Shown: positions 8,599 to 18,797 of the stretch, in pieces
Layout: each line of letters opens with the position of its first letter
Numbering within the stretch: position 1 is the first letter of the stretch
Virus record (IMG/VR): IMGVR_UViG_3300029883_000002
Location: 40,584 to 104,583 of that record
Source: a virus
Length of the DNA: 64,000 nucleotides
Reading direction: 5' to 3' (one strand)
Translations under genes and position numbers: made by a program
The notes under the pieces: model-generated
What the model saw: only the letters and a program-made list of their open reading frames with translations
Told to the model about the DNA's origin: nothing
Databases searched by the model: none

Positions 8599-10167
8599 AT
8601 GCTTTTTTCTCCTGACTTTTTTATTGATTGTATGATTCTACTTATTTATGAAAATTCAGATAAGACTAAAGCAACTGTTAAGGATCTTATTAAAATATAT
8701 GACGATGATAGTAAAACAAATACGCCATCAGAAAATGACAATAGTCGTTTTTATGTTAAACTTATTAAAGAGATCCTGAGGAACAATATAACTAAAAATG
8801 ACGAAGCTGGTCTAAAATCATTATTGTTGAAAATCAATACAGATAAGAGTGCTTTTAATAAATCAGAAACTTTAAAATTACTTGAAAGTATTTTCTTAAG
8901 TAAAGTGGAAATCAGTTTTCAACAATTAGAAGAGACTGCTAAGAAAGTACAAATGGCACTCATGTGGCATTTGATCAGTAAACATCAAAGACGCGGTTAT
9001 ATTGCTCTTAGTAAATTTGCAGATAGTTTAAATAGTGAAGACCAAGAACAAGAATTAAGTGAAATTAATAAACAAGCAAATGCTATTCAACAAATATTTG
9101 AAGAAGCTATGTCTTCTATGATGAAAAATACATTGGCTAAAAAACCAGTAGAAAGTATAGATTTCTCTGAGAAAGATTCTCTCAAGAAAGGTATTACAAA
9201 ATATAAAGATAGAGCTATTAATGGTATATTCAAAACAGGCCTTCAAGGTTTGAATATCATGACTGGTCCTGGTCGTGGTGGAATCATGGAAGGTGAGTCT
9301 GTTGTTTTTTATGCTCTTCCGCATAACTATAAATCTGGTCTATGTATGAGTGTTGCTACTCATGCTATCTTGTACAATAAACCAAATCTCAAAGATATTT
9401 CTAAAAAACCATTAGCATTGTTCATATCATTAGAAAATGAAGCCTTCCAGAACATGATGTGGGTCTTCAAGCATTATTATGAAAATATTAATAATAAAGA
9501 TTCTAGCGATATGGATGATGATGCTATTATTGATTGGATGTACAAATTCTTTAATAAGATGGGATGGTCGTTTATTATTCTTCGTTATCTTCCTTCAGAA
9601 TTTGGATTTAAAGATTTTGTTAATGTTGTTGAATATTATGAGAACTCTGGATATGAAATAAAATTAGCTGTTATCGACTATATGAATCTTATGTATAAAG
9701 GAAATGGATCTGAACGATCTTCATCAGTCGGAACCCATCTTCTTGTTAAGGAACTTTTTAGTAATGCTTGTAATTACACAAAATCAAAAGGTATTAGTCT
9801 TATTACGGCACATCCTCTAAATCGTAAAGCAACCGAACTTGTAAATACTGGTATTAAGAATATTGTTAAACGATTTGATACAGAGCATATTGCAGAAAGT
9901 ATGGATGTCGCTAGAGAAGTTGATCTTGAAATATTTATTCATATTGAAAAGAACCAAGATGGTATTTATTATCTCACGTTTAAACGTGGTAAACATAGAT
10001 ATCAAGATAAAACAAAAGATGCACATAAATTCTTTGCGTATAGATTTTCTGATTATGGTATTAAAGACGACATTGATGGTAAACCTACATTTACAAGAGA
10101 TATTTATGCTATTCCTACAAATGATGATGATAGACAAAAACAACATGTTGTTATGGACATTTTCTAA
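8599..10167 (+). CDS. DnaB-type replicative helicase
   Basis: About 522 aa. The C-terminal half is a RecA-fold helicase domain. The Walker A region reads YALPHNYKSGL (about residues 238-248), a phage-type variant of GxxxxGKS. It is followed by LFISLENEA, a Walker B with LAVIDYMNLMY (about 355-365), ISLITAHPLNRKATE (sensor-like His) and a closing TFKRGKHR. The N-terminal half is alpha-helical and poorly conserved. The protein should unwind DNA at the phage fork and pair with the DNA polymerase. ATG 8599 has AAAGGGG 8 nt upstream; two in-frame TTG codons precede it. It is divergent from the capsid operon and ends in a 30-bp palindromic terminator. Confidence 0.8.
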   Translation: MLFSPDFFIDCMILLIYENSDKTKATVKDLIKIYDDDSKTNTPSENDNSRFYVKLIKEILRNNITKNDEAGLKSLLLKINTDKSAFNKSETLKLLESIFLSKVEISFQQLEETAKKVQMALMWHLISKHQRRGYIALSKFADSLNSEDQEQELSEINKQANAIQQIFEEAMSSMMKNTLAKKPVESIDFSEKDSLKKGITKYKDRAINGIFKTGLQGLNIMTGPGRGGIMEGESVVFYALPHNYKSGLCMSVATHAILYNKPNLKDISKKPLALFISLENEAFQNMMWVFKHYYENINNKDSSDMDDDAIIDWMYKFFNKMGWSFIILRYLPSEFGFKDFVNVVEYYENSGYEIKLAVIDYMNLMYKGNGSERSSSVGTHLLVKELFSNACNYTKSKGISLITAHPLNRKATELVNTGIKNIVKRFDTEHIAESMDVAREVDLEIFIHIEKNQDGIYYLTFKRGKHRYQDKTKDAHKFFAYRFSDYGIKDDIDGKPTFTRDIYAIPTNDDDRQKQHVVMDIF

Positions 10168-10175
10168 ATATTACA

Positions 10176-10205
10176 AGAGTGATGTGGGATATCCCACATC
10201 ACTCT
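10176..10205. terminator. Terminator, 30-bp perfect palindrome
   Basis: A loopless perfect inverted repeat (AGAGTGATGTGGGAT and its complement) lies 8 bp past the helicase stop codon and is followed by GTTTAA. Confidence 0.8.
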
Positions 10206-10256
10206 GTTTAAATCCATCTTATGAATTCCTCTCTCCTGAAAAGGACTCGTATATAA

Positions 10257-12515
10257 ATGGTCGAATTTACGACAAAACCGCCAAAAATAACTTCAGATCC
10301 TACTGTCATATCTCCTAATGTAGTTCCTAACACTATTGCTTTACATAAAGCTCTTGGTAACTTAAATAAAAATTGGATGGATGTTTTAGATAAGTTAAGT
10401 GCTAACTTTACAAATATATTTAGTGAATCGTTATTATCATCAACATTTACAAATTCATCTACTGATATCCAATATGGTTGGATCTATTCTGGTTGGGAGA
10501 GTTTAGATGGTTCATTAACGATAGATTATGTTGAAGGTAGTATAAATAATTTTATTACAATACCTAATGTTTATGACAGTGCCGGGTATTATTTCTTATG
10601 TTTTGATATTAAAGAATTGACTGGATATTTAAATATAACTTTAAACGGCGAATCTTTAAGAACTATTACAACAACCGGTAGATGTGGTACAGTTTATCCT
10701 GTTAGTAGTTCACTTACTGATACATTAACAATTCAACAAGTTGATCCTGATACAAATGGATCAACTACTATTCTAAATGGTTATCTTATCAAAGTTAGTC
10801 AAGAGCTTTATGATTATATTAATTCACAAATAGCAAGTTATTTTAATTATTCTGATTTAAGTAATTATATTACAAAGAATGATATGGATCAGGCAGTTGG
10901 TACTATTCTAGCAACGACTATGCAAGCACACCTTGCTGCTAAAAATCCTCACAATATTACGCCAGAACTTATTAATGCTGCTCCTGTTAACCACACGCAT
11001 AGTCAGTATGCTTTAAAAACAGATCTTTCTCTCATTGGAACATATAAACCAAATACGATCGTTTGTAATCTAAATGGTAATTATCCTAAAGAACTTTTTT
11101 CTGGATATATTGATGTTCCTGTTACCTTCATAACACAATATTTAAACCATATTTCCAAAACTAATTTTTGTTTACAATCAGGAACAATATTGATTAATGA
11201 TAAAGATATAGATTGTGTTTCTATGATAGATGCAACAGTTCCTATCGATTCTAGATATGCAGTCATTCCTTCTTCAAAACTACCAACAGTTACATATACA
11301 TTTACACAAACTCGACTATTAGAAACAATTAATATTGTTAGTAATGCATCTTTAGATACTGGATGTCCTTTAAAACTTATTGTTAGTACAAATGGATATG
11401 TAAAAGAATTTACATCCGTCTTTAATGAGAATATTTCTGGGTATCAATTATATTCTATTCCTATGAATTCTATTTCAGCAGATTCTATTACAGTTTCAAT
11501 TGAACAGACTGATACAACTCTTGAAAATTATACATTCGGATTTGATATTATTTTTGCAGATACTAATTTAAATGATATTGCTATAAATACCAATATCGGT
11601 GTTGCTATGAGAACACCAGATAATTCAGCTACTTCTTTGATGTCTGTCATATCTCCTTTTTATTTTGATATAAATACCCTGGTACAAAATCATACATATA
11701 TGGTTGCATATACATCTACAGATCAAGAAACTATTTCTTTAGAATTATATCCACTTCCTTATCTCTACACAAATAAAAAGAATTCCAATGGAATAAATGT
11801 ATTTTCTGAATGCACAATAACGGATGCGTATTATAATATCCCTACTCTTACAAATATAGATATTACTGAAAATAATTACGATATTTATAAATACAATATG
11901 TCAACATCAACTTCTAATATTCTGTCAATCAATCAAGTTTTAATAAATCCATTAGTTATAAATGAAATAACAGTTCATTTTAATAAAGAAACAACAAATA
12001 CTATTCCTAACACATTTAGTATTATAGTTAATTATGAAGATAATACAATAGATACATTTACTGTATCTACTTCAAATGTAAGTATTATTGATGGTCCTAT
12101 TGGATATGCTACGATACAATCAAAACCAGTATCTTCTTTTATTATTTCATTGCAGACAGATGAGAATACTATTTGCGATTTAAATTATATTAATGTAAAA
12201 GTAAATACATTAACATATAACAATAATAAATGGTCTGATGGTAATATGAGAGGTCTCATTGGATACTTAACTGTTTTAGAAAATGGTTTTCAGTTAGATC
12301 CTATTTTTTATAACGACGTTTGTTCTTTACCTATTGCTAATTTAAGTGATTTAGAATTTTATACATATACAACTATTAGTAATCCATATCCTAATTTTAT
12401 TATAAACGAATCTTCTTCGGATGATATTATTTATTATGAAAAATACAATCATACTACTAAACTAATATACACTTCTGCTGGTCCTAAAACAATGACTATT
12501 TTAGCAGATAGTTAA
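10257..12515 (+). CDS. Tail-fibre or virion structural protein
   Basis: A 752-aa protein rich in Thr, Ser, Asn and Ile with many short beta strands. Residues about 222-247 hold a typical phage fibre motif, HLAAKNPHNITPELINAA followed by HTHSQYAL, seen in T4-like short and long fibre proteins. The first 60 residues (about 25-55 helical) may be the attachment end. The long C-terminal part looks like repeated beta domains with no recognised fold. The start follows AAAGGAC by 10 nt. It is AT-rich like the other fibres. The exact role (fibre, baseplate decoration or head fibre) cannot be read from the sequence. Confidence 0.7.
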   Translation: MVEFTTKPPKITSDPTVISPNVVPNTIALHKALGNLNKNWMDVLDKLSANFTNIFSESLLSSTFTNSSTDIQYGWIYSGWESLDGSLTIDYVEGSINNFITIPNVYDSAGYYFLCFDIKELTGYLNITLNGESLRTITTTGRCGTVYPVSSSLTDTLTIQQVDPDTNGSTTILNGYLIKVSQELYDYINSQIASYFNYSDLSNYITKNDMDQAVGTILATTMQAHLAAKNPHNITPELINAAPVNHTHSQYALKTDLSLIGTYKPNTIVCNLNGNYPKELFSGYIDVPVTFITQYLNHISKTNFCLQSGTILINDKDIDCVSMIDATVPIDSRYAVIPSSKLPTVTYTFTQTRLLETINIVSNASLDTGCPLKLIVSTNGYVKEFTSVFNENISGYQLYSIPMNSISADSITVSIEQTDTTLENYTFGFDIIFADTNLNDIAINTNIGVAMRTPDNSATSLMSVISPFYFDINTLVQNHTYMVAYTSTDQETISLELYPLPYLYTNKKNSNGINVFSECTITDAYYNIPTLTNIDITENNYDIYKYNMSTSTSNILSINQVLINPLVINEITVHFNKETTNTIPNTFSIIVNYEDNTIDTFTVSTSNVSIIDGPIGYATIQSKPVSSFIISLQTDENTICDLNYINVKVNTLTYNNNKWSDGNMRGLIGYLTVLENGFQLDPIFYNDVCSLPIANLSDLEFYTYTTISNPYPNFIINESSSDDIIYYEKYNHTTKLIYTSAGPKTMTILADS

Positions 12516-12544
12516 ATTTGAAATAAAAAATACATATATATTAA

Positions 12545-12592
12545 TATGTAGAGAAGACTGGTTAAGAACGCGTCTTGATCAGTCTATTCTCT
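12545..12592 (+). promoter_or_regulatory. TATGTAGAGA box and 43-nt hairpin in the leader of a GC-rich gene
   Basis: Between the AT-rich fibre gene and the GC-rich gene at 12622 there is TATGTAGAGA (12545-12554). A hairpin starts within it: AGAGAA (12550) pairs with TTCTCT (12587), ACTG with CAGT, and AAGA with TCTT inside. It has no T-run after it and lies 30 nt before the ATG, so it reads better as a structured 5' leader than as a terminator. The TGTAGAGA string recurs upstream of the other GC-rich gene at 32644. Confidence 0.45.
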
Positions 12593-12621
12593 AAAATCCG
12601 TTAAAATTGGGAATTAAATAA

Positions 12622-13917
12622 ATGCACTTTGATATTTCCACGCTGACTGCTGACGCTTTGACTTCTGCTACCATGATTGGTACTCTTGTTTCGGAGTCCG
12701 CAGCCCCCCTCATCGACTGGGACAGCATGCGCAAGGAGATCGAATCCTGGCCGCTGGTCTCGGAGGTGCCGCAGGACAAGGACGTTCCGCAGCTGAACAT
12801 GACTTCGATCACCGGCAAGACCTGCCGTGAGCTGGTCAAGGGCGGCATCAAGACCGAGAATTTCATCGCCATCATCAAGTCGATGCTGAATGTCCGCGCC
12901 CATGTCATGTCCTCGAACGCCGGCAAGGCCCAGACTCTTTATCCGACCGTGAACGAATATGGCGCCCGTGAAGTCGGCAATGTCATCGTCGTCGCCAACA
13001 AGCATGCCGGCAAGCCCCGGTCGATCAACATCAATCGCCAGGCTTATGACCATCCGAAGAATGCCAATGACGAGACCCGTGGTCGTCAGCGGCACGTCAG
13101 CTGCGTCGTCGAAGTCGGTGGCTATATCGGTTTCGCTTTCTACAACAAGTTCTCTCCGAACACCCTGATCCAGACTTTCTTCCAGGTCACGCATGTCATT
13201 CCGCTCGGCGGCGACAGCAAGCTGTTCGAAATCGGCATGACCCTGGTTCATGCGGCGTTCGCTTCGGCCGCCGACGGCAAGGTCCTGGCCACTCCTCTGG
13301 AAGATGATACTCCGCTGGCCAATCTGATCGATGCGATGCAGCGTCGTTTGGCCGTCGGTGCTCTTCAACTGGATTGGCCGCTGTACAGTCAGATCTTCGT
13401 TCCGCATTTCGGCCTGAAGAATGACACCGCCGCCGGCATCGCCAAGATCGATCATTGGAAGGATCTGCACTCCGACACCGTGACTGCCAATCTCGACAAG
13501 CCGGTCAGTGCCGACATCACCGACATTGAAATCGATCTGATGCACAATCTGGTCGAAGCGCGTGCCACCTCCACGCCGAAGACCGACGGCGATGGCAATG
13601 CCGTCTATGATGAAACTGCTCTGGTCATCAGCCATCACATGGACGACACCGGCAATACCATCCGTGCGATGATGACCCTGATCAACAACAACGAAACCAT
13701 CTGGACCGGCGTCACCGACATCACGGCCAACAACTTCGATCGTCCGGTCGGTGATGACATCACCTATCCGAGCGGCAAGTTGAAGGCGGCGGTTCTCGAT
13801 CCGGCCCTGATTCTCGGCGCCACCACGTTCCAGCGTCTGAAGACCGACGTCATCAATCGTCAGGTCGAAGGAAAGCATCCTGTGGAGAACCCGACCATCC
13901 TGGGCATTCTGCGTTAA
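12622..13917 (+). CDS. Unknown abundant-type protein with GC-rich codons (431 aa)
   Basis: Not recognised. It is a mixed alpha/beta protein beginning MHFDISTLTADALTSATM, with segments such as HVSCVVEVGGYIGFAFYN (about residues 154-171) and a C-terminus ending NPTILGILR. There is no signal peptide, transmembrane segment or enzymatic motif. Codon use is strongly GC-rich after roughly the first 20 codons, which stay AT-rich. The gene stands alone between a structured leader and a strong terminator, the arrangement expected of a gene needed in many copies, for instance a tail tube, sheath, shell or head protein. A weak resemblance to the 528-aa GC-rich protein at 32644 (both have a VGGYxxF element) is noted but not relied on. 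Confidence 0.75.
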   Translation: MHFDISTLTADALTSATMIGTLVSESAAPLIDWDSMRKEIESWPLVSEVPQDKDVPQLNMTSITGKTCRELVKGGIKTENFIAIIKSMLNVRAHVMSSNAGKAQTLYPTVNEYGAREVGNVIVVANKHAGKPRSININRQAYDHPKNANDETRGRQRHVSCVVEVGGYIGFAFYNKFSPNTLIQTFFQVTHVIPLGGDSKLFEIGMTLVHAAFASAADGKVLATPLEDDTPLANLIDAMQRRLAVGALQLDWPLYSQIFVPHFGLKNDTAAGIAKIDHWKDLHSDTVTANLDKPVSADITDIEIDLMHNLVEARATSTPKTDGDGNAVYDETALVISHHMDDTGNTIRAMMTLINNNETIWTGVTDITANNFDRPVGDDITYPSGKLKAAVLDPALILGATTFQRLKTDVINRQVEGKHPVENPTILGILR

Positions 13918-13936
13918 GCAGAAAACCAACTAAAGT

Positions 13937-13968
13937 AGATACGGAGGAGCGCAAGCTCCTCCGTATCT
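13937..13968. terminator. Strong intrinsic terminator between convergent genes
   Basis: A 14-bp stem (AGATACGGAGGAGC and its complement) with a GCAA loop is followed on the plus strand by CTTTATTTTTTT. It ends the 431-aa gene and can also serve the minus-strand gene ending at 13984. Confidence 0.9.
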
Positions 13969-13983
13969 CTTTATTTTTTTATT

Positions 13984-14787
13984 TTAATCATAAACCAATT
14001 TACTCAAAGTCAATTTAAAATTATGTTCTACCATTTGAAATGATTGAATAACTGTAGCATATGCATCTATTTGAATAGCAAATATTCTTAATATATTACT
14101 CAAGTCACGAATATCATCAGTTGTTAAGTTAAATGTTTTCTTGTTGTTTTCTAATTGTGAAATTATTTTATCTGTTTCTTTCTCTAAATCAAATATATGT
14201 TTTCCATGAGAAATAGAGTCTTTGAAAGTATCATCTAGTTTCAGTAAATGATCTGTAATATAATTTAAATCTTCTACGGAAGAAACAACATTTTTCAAAA
14301 TGGTATTAGAAATACTATTTTTTACAAATATAGTTTGTAGTTGTTTTTCAAGATATGAAATATCTACTTTATTGATCTTTTCTAGAATATGTCTAATTTT
14401 ATGAAATTCTTTATTTATTATAAATTTATGCATAACCTCTATAGTGTCATTGATATCTATTTTATCAAGAAGTTTAAATAATGTATCTGTAGCATATCTA
14501 TACGTACATATCATTCCGGTTGGTATATAGATCATAGAAAACATATTTATTTCTTTATTTTTTAGATAAGAATTTACAGCAGTATGATTAGAATCAACAA
14601 ATACTTTTAATTCTGATCTTTTAAAATCACTAAATAAGCCTAATATACTTGTACTAAGATTCTTAAAATATTTAATAAAGAAATCAAATATTTTATTTTG
14701 GAATGAAATATTTTCTAATCCATAATAGTCAATATCTGTCAGATACTGATTTAAAGGAACATACGAAATGTCTGTTCTGTAAATCAT
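13984..14787 (-). CDS. Unknown helical protein (267 aa), probably virion-associated
   Basis: No family recognised. The first 110 residues are mixed; the rest is mostly alpha-helical with coiled-coil character (ISQLENNKKTFNLTTDDI, IDAYATVIQSFQMVEHNF). There is no signal peptide. Start ATG follows AGGAG by 11 nt, directly after the stop of the LamG-like gene upstream, so it is the last gene of the 13984-17278 operon. Its context of lectin-like structural genes suggests a virion part. Confidence 0.65.
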   Translation of the reverse strand: MIYRTDISYVPLNQYLTDIDYYGLENISFQNKIFDFFIKYFKNLSTSILGLFSDFKRSELKVFVDSNHTAVNSYLKNKEINMFSMIYIPTGMICTYRYATDTLFKLLDKIDINDTIEVMHKFIINKEFHKIRHILEKINKVDISYLEKQLQTIFVKNSISNTILKNVVSSVEDLNYITDHLLKLDDTFKDSISHGKHIFDLEKETDKIISQLENNKKTFNLTTDDIRDLSNILRIFAIQIDAYATVIQSFQMVEHNFKLTLSKLVYD

Positions 14788-14789
14788 GT

Positions 14790-16361
14790 CTACGATGCTC
14801 CTACTAAAAATGTTAATTGATTTCCATTGGTATCACTACTATTATAAGATGTAAATTCTCCAACATAACCATTTAATGGATATTGAGTATCTCCTATCGT
14901 CATTAATGTTGTATTGTCCATCGTAAATCCATATGCTTCTAATGATACTAATGTTTTATTCTTTGCTAGAATAGAAATACCATCTACAGAATATCCAAAT
15001 GCTATCGCTGTTTCAATTCCAGTATTTATTGATGTTGTAATCTGTAAGTTCGTATCTTCGTATGGACAGGTTATAGTTAAAATGCTATTCATAATAACAA
15101 ACGTCAATCCATTATCAAACGATAATAATACTTTTTCAGTCGTATCATTAAATGCTACAAATCTTAATACGAACATACCTTCTTGAGAATTTAATGAAAT
15201 AGGAATATTTAAAGTATTAACAGGAATTGTTTGTTGTGATCCGTTCGTAATAATAAGAGGATGTAAGCCAGGAATAATAGTTTGTTGTAATCCATAGATA
15301 ATAAATAAAGGAGCATCTGTTCCTAAATATATATCGCTGTCTAATGAAGGAACTGAAATTACACTAACCGAAGAAGTAATATCATTTGTTGATTTATAAT
15401 CAAATCCTAATTTAATAGAACCATTCGGTAAAAAAGAATAATAGGTTGTAAAGTCGCTACATGTAGAGATGATAGTTTGTTCTTGAAGATCAATATAAAA
15501 ATAATCAGATACTTTATCTGTTATAAATACTTTTATATATCTATTTGAATTTAATGGATATATCATAAAATTTAAATTCAATATATTTGAAGAAGATAAA
15601 GAAAATGGATACGTAAATCCAAACATATTCGTAGAAGAATTATCATTCAATTGATAGTATTTAGATAATGAAGAAATAGAAGATGGTCTTATAGATGTAT
15701 TTACTAATGATATATTTGATAGATCTTCACTAGATGTATTAATATTTGATAAAGCTCCATAAATAGGATACATCGGATCATTGAATGTATAATCTCCAAC
15801 TAATCCATTTATATTAGAAAGATTACCATTAATATCAATAGTATTAATTTTCTGAATACTTAAAGAATATGATCCGAGAATAGAATTTATAAATCCATTA
15901 AAAGAAAAGACAGGATCTGATGTAGGAGGAATACCAGGCATAAAAGAGTTTATAAGATTAGAGTGTGCATTCTTATCCAGATTATGAAGGGATATCAAGT
16001 CTTCAACTTCTGTATTCGTAACAATAACAGAATCAAAAGAAGATTCTCCCATAACACCAAATATCTGTATTTCAAAATCTTTGTAAGTCCCAACATTTCC
16101 AGATAATAACCAGGCATTGTAAATAGCTTGCATAACATCAAGATTAATACTCATAGTATCGATATTGTGAGGATTTGAGTTATCCATTAAGTGATTATTG
16201 ATAATATCTTTTAATGTTGAAATAGTATTCGGATCAAAGTCTTTTTCAATTGTTTTTATTCTATCTACAAGTGCCGACAATGAAAGAGTATCTTTATTTA
16301 TTTTTACAGTATCATCTCCAGTTGTAATAGAGTCAAACCCTGTTATAGTTCCTTTGACCAT
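14790..16361 (-). CDS. Fibre or appendage protein with concanavalin/LamG-like domains
   Basis: A 523-aa protein. The N-terminus is helical, followed by NHLMDNSNPHNI (about residues 51-62), a fibre-type His-Asn motif related to that of the 752-aa fibre. Two beta-rich regions follow. Each closes with an element of the type LVGDYTF or LNGYVGEFTSYN, resembling the ending of LamG/concanavalin-like sugar-binding domains. It shares this style with the next gene upstream (16388-17278). A role in host surface or capsid decoration is inferred. The start follows AAAGGA. Confidence 0.6.
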   Translation of the reverse strand: MVKGTITGFDSITTGDDTVKINKDTLSLSALVDRIKTIEKDFDPNTISTLKDIINNHLMDNSNPHNIDTMSINLDVMQAIYNAWLLSGNVGTYKDFEIQIFGVMGESSFDSVIVTNTEVEDLISLHNLDKNAHSNLINSFMPGIPPTSDPVFSFNGFINSILGSYSLSIQKINTIDINGNLSNINGLVGDYTFNDPMYPIYGALSNINTSSEDLSNISLVNTSIRPSSISSLSKYYQLNDNSSTNMFGFTYPFSLSSSNILNLNFMIYPLNSNRYIKVFITDKVSDYFYIDLQEQTIISTCSDFTTYYSFLPNGSIKLGFDYKSTNDITSSVSVISVPSLDSDIYLGTDAPLFIIYGLQQTIIPGLHPLIITNGSQQTIPVNTLNIPISLNSQEGMFVLRFVAFNDTTEKVLLSFDNGLTFVIMNSILTITCPYEDTNLQITTSINTGIETAIAFGYSVDGISILAKNKTLVSLEAYGFTMDNTTLMTIGDTQYPLNGYVGEFTSYNSSDTNGNQLTFLVGAS

Positions 16362-16387
16362 TTTTTAAAGATCCTTTCCTCTGTTTC

Positions 16388-17278
16388 CTAGAAAAATAAA
16401 TTTATTAAATCATCAGATAAACATCTATTATAAACAAATAATTCAGAAATAGATGTATCTTGAAATTTTATAGCATTTATTATGATGTTTGTTTTTAATG
16501 ATTTAGATATATACTGAAATGAATTCGAAGTATCTGTATAGTAAATGTTTACAGATGTAGTATTCATACTTAACATAAATTTATTAATACCCATAACAAG
16601 AGGTAAAGATTGTGTTTCGGTAAAATCAGGACCATTGACAGTCAATATAAGTACATCTTCTTTTTTCAAGAAAATGATATCCGAATATCCAGCATTTGAT
16701 ATAAAAGTTAATAGATTTTTAGTTGATGTTAATTCATCTATATTAAAAGAAATAGAAATTGTATTTCCTATATCAGAACTAATTTGATTAATAGTAACAT
16801 TTTCAATAAAATCACTAGGGATATAAGAGTATGCATATGTTGGAATATATTGAGGTATATTTAGATTCTTAAATTGTGTAAAGAGATCTGGATGTGTATC
16901 TATATTACTATTATGATCTGATATGTCATTCTTTGTTTCTTTTAAAGTAGCAAATAGATCTTTTGAACTTAAGAAAAACTTTATAAAACTTTGATAAGAC
17001 ATTGGGTATAAAACAGTTTTACAATATGCAGCATATACAACACTCAATATATTGTTTTGGATATAAATAAGTAGAGCAGTATAGTAACTATCAGTTTCAC
17101 TTAAATTATAAAGATGACTGTAGAACATCGTTAATAGATTATCTATTTCAGTACAATCATAAATACTTTCTAATTGTGTTATCTTTTCATTTAATCTAGA
17201 CCATGTTTTAAATGATAAAAGTTCTTGTTTTTTAGATCCTAAAATAGATGTAAAATTATGTATAGTATTGGTACTCAT
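16388..17278 (-). CDS. Structural protein with a C-terminal LamG-like domain
   Basis: A 296-aa protein. Residues 1-140 are helical (coiled-coil-like around KTWSRLNEKITQLESIYD). Residues 150-296 are beta-rich and end ISELFVYNRCLSDDLINL, the typical last strand and helix of LamG/pentraxin-like domains (iyNRaLs-D-EI). It is the first gene of the minus-strand operon and has a strong AAAGGGAAA ribosome site. The 127-bp divergent gap to 17406 must hold promoters in both directions but shows no TATATTAC box. Confidence 0.6.
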   Translation of the reverse strand: MSTNTIHNFTSILGSKKQELLSFKTWSRLNEKITQLESIYDCTEIDNLLTMFYSHLYNLSETDSYYTALLIYIQNNILSVVYAAYCKTVLYPMSYQSFIKFFLSSKDLFATLKETKNDISDHNSNIDTHPDLFTQFKNLNIPQYIPTYAYSYIPSDFIENVTINQISSDIGNTISISFNIDELTSTKNLLTFISNAGYSDIIFLKKEDVLILTVNGPDFTETQSLPLVMGINKFMLSMNTTSVNIYYTDTSNSFQYISKSLKTNIIINAIKFQDTSISELFVYNRCLSDDLINLFF

Positions 17279-17405
17279 ACTGATTTCCCTTTCTTTTAAA
17301 AAGGATTAGTCATAAAATGACAAAGTAAATAATAGTAAAAAATATATCTTTAAATAAAGTAAAAATACTATAAATTAACTTTAGTTCAGAAAAGGTATAA
17401 AAGAT

Positions 17406-18794
17406 ATGGTTAGTATCTTTTCATCTGTTTCTATCAAAGAAACTGCATTTACTCCACATTTTAATACTGGTACTCATTATGATAGTGCAACTGGTGTTTT
17501 TGTTCCTGGTCATCATGGTGGTATGATTATGAATGGTGGATTAACGTCCACGAATGCTACAGTTGGTCGTGAACAAATGTTTAAATCGACTGAAGCTATT
17601 AGTAAAGTTTTATTTACATTGATATTCTATCCAGATACTGATTGTATTATTTATGATACTGAATTTGCTCAGAAGATCCAGAGACTTCTCAAGTTTATTC
17701 CTGAAAGTCTTCGTAAAGGTATCGAAGAGCGCATTCGTATTATTAAAACAACTGACTATACTCCTGAAGAAGTCTTTAAACTTATTATTCAAATTGGTAA
17801 AATGAAATTAGAACATAAGAAAGATTTTACTGAAGAGTCTCCATTTACTGATATTAAAGGCGAGAAAATTAAAATCTTAAGACCTACTATTGTCGTATTC
17901 GATAGTTGGACAAAAATGAATAGCACTAAAGTTGTTGAAAGTTTTGAAAAAGTTGATGTTGGATCTTCTGATCAGAACATGGTATTCATGACAGATGGTA
18001 AGATGAAAACATTGATGATGTCACAACTTCCTGTGTTTGCTGTTAAGTACGGATTTATCTTTGTGTTGACTGCGCACATTGGTGATAAAATGGATCTTAA
18101 TCCATATGCTGCTACACCTAAAGACTTACAGCATATGAAAGGATCTGATAAGATCAAAGGCGTTGGTGCTGATTTTACATTCTTGATTTCTAATCTAAGT
18201 GATACTCGTAAAGTTGAGTTATTGTTAGATAGCAATAAAAAATGTTTATATCCGATTAAGAACGGATCTGATGTTGAGCTTAGTGAATTAACAACGATTA
18301 TTGCTAGAAATAAGAATAACGTTTCTGGTTCTATTTGTCCCTTTGTTGTTTCGCAATATGAAGGCATTCGTACTTCCTTATCATTTTATCATTATCTTAG
18401 AAATCATGATTATTATGGTTTAAATGGTAATAAGCAAGATCATGAGCTTTGTATTTATCCTGGTGAAAAACTATCAAGAACGACTATTCGTGTTAAGACT
18501 GATAGCGATCCTAAACTTCGTAGAGGATTAGAAATTGTAAGTCAATTTAAGTATATTAAAGATAATTGGAATCTATCTCTATTAGATGTTGATTTTACAA
18601 TTGATATTAATAAATTTGCAGAAGGTATCTTGGGAAAAGATGGATTGGCTAATGATATATTAGAGTCTCGCGGATTTTGGACTTATGATAAAGAAAATAC
18701 AACTCCATATTTATCTGTTTATGATATTGTTGCTATTGTTACTGGTAAATATGAGTCTAAGTATTTCAACCTCGGACAAAAGAAGGATAAATAA
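17406..18794 (+). CDS. RecA/UvsX-like recombinase ATPase
   Basis: A 462-aa RecA-fold ATPase. The P-loop region reads TNATVGREQMFKST (about residues 50-63), with the FKS/T ending used by UvsX-type phage recombinases in place of GKT. Walker B is RPTIVVFDSWTKM (about 160-172). A loop reading KYGFIFVLTAHIGDKMD precedes KDLQHMKGSDKIKGVG, the likely DNA-binding loop L2. The C-terminal 150 residues are specific to this group. The protein would promote strand exchange or recombination-dependent replication. It could instead be a second RecA-fold helicase loader. A 130-aa gene follows after 3 bp. Confidence 0.7.
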   Translation: MVSIFSSVSIKETAFTPHFNTGTHYDSATGVFVPGHHGGMIMNGGLTSTNATVGREQMFKSTEAISKVLFTLIFYPDTDCIIYDTEFAQKIQRLLKFIPESLRKGIEERIRIIKTTDYTPEEVFKLIIQIGKMKLEHKKDFTEESPFTDIKGEKIKILRPTIVVFDSWTKMNSTKVVESFEKVDVGSSDQNMVFMTDGKMKTLMMSQLPVFAVKYGFIFVLTAHIGDKMDLNPYAATPKDLQHMKGSDKIKGVGADFTFLISNLSDTRKVELLLDSNKKCLYPIKNGSDVELSELTTIIARNKNNVSGSICPFVVSQYEGIRTSLSFYHYLRNHDYYGLNGNKQDHELCIYPGEKLSRTTIRVKTDSDPKLRRGLEIVSQFKYIKDNWNLSLLDVDFTIDINKFAEGILGKDGLANDILESRGFWTYDKENTTPYLSVYDIVAIVTGKYESKYFNLGQKKDK

Positions 18795-18797
18795 AAT

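Noticed and set aside
12601-13929. A 442-codon open frame on the minus strand opposite the 431-aa gene
   Set aside because: Antisense shadow of a GC-rich gene; composition is that of a complementary frame, there is no ribosome site, and the plus-strand gene has a clear leader and terminator. The same holds for long antisense frames at 5116-5715, 6016-6693, 6194-6841 and 59915-60439.
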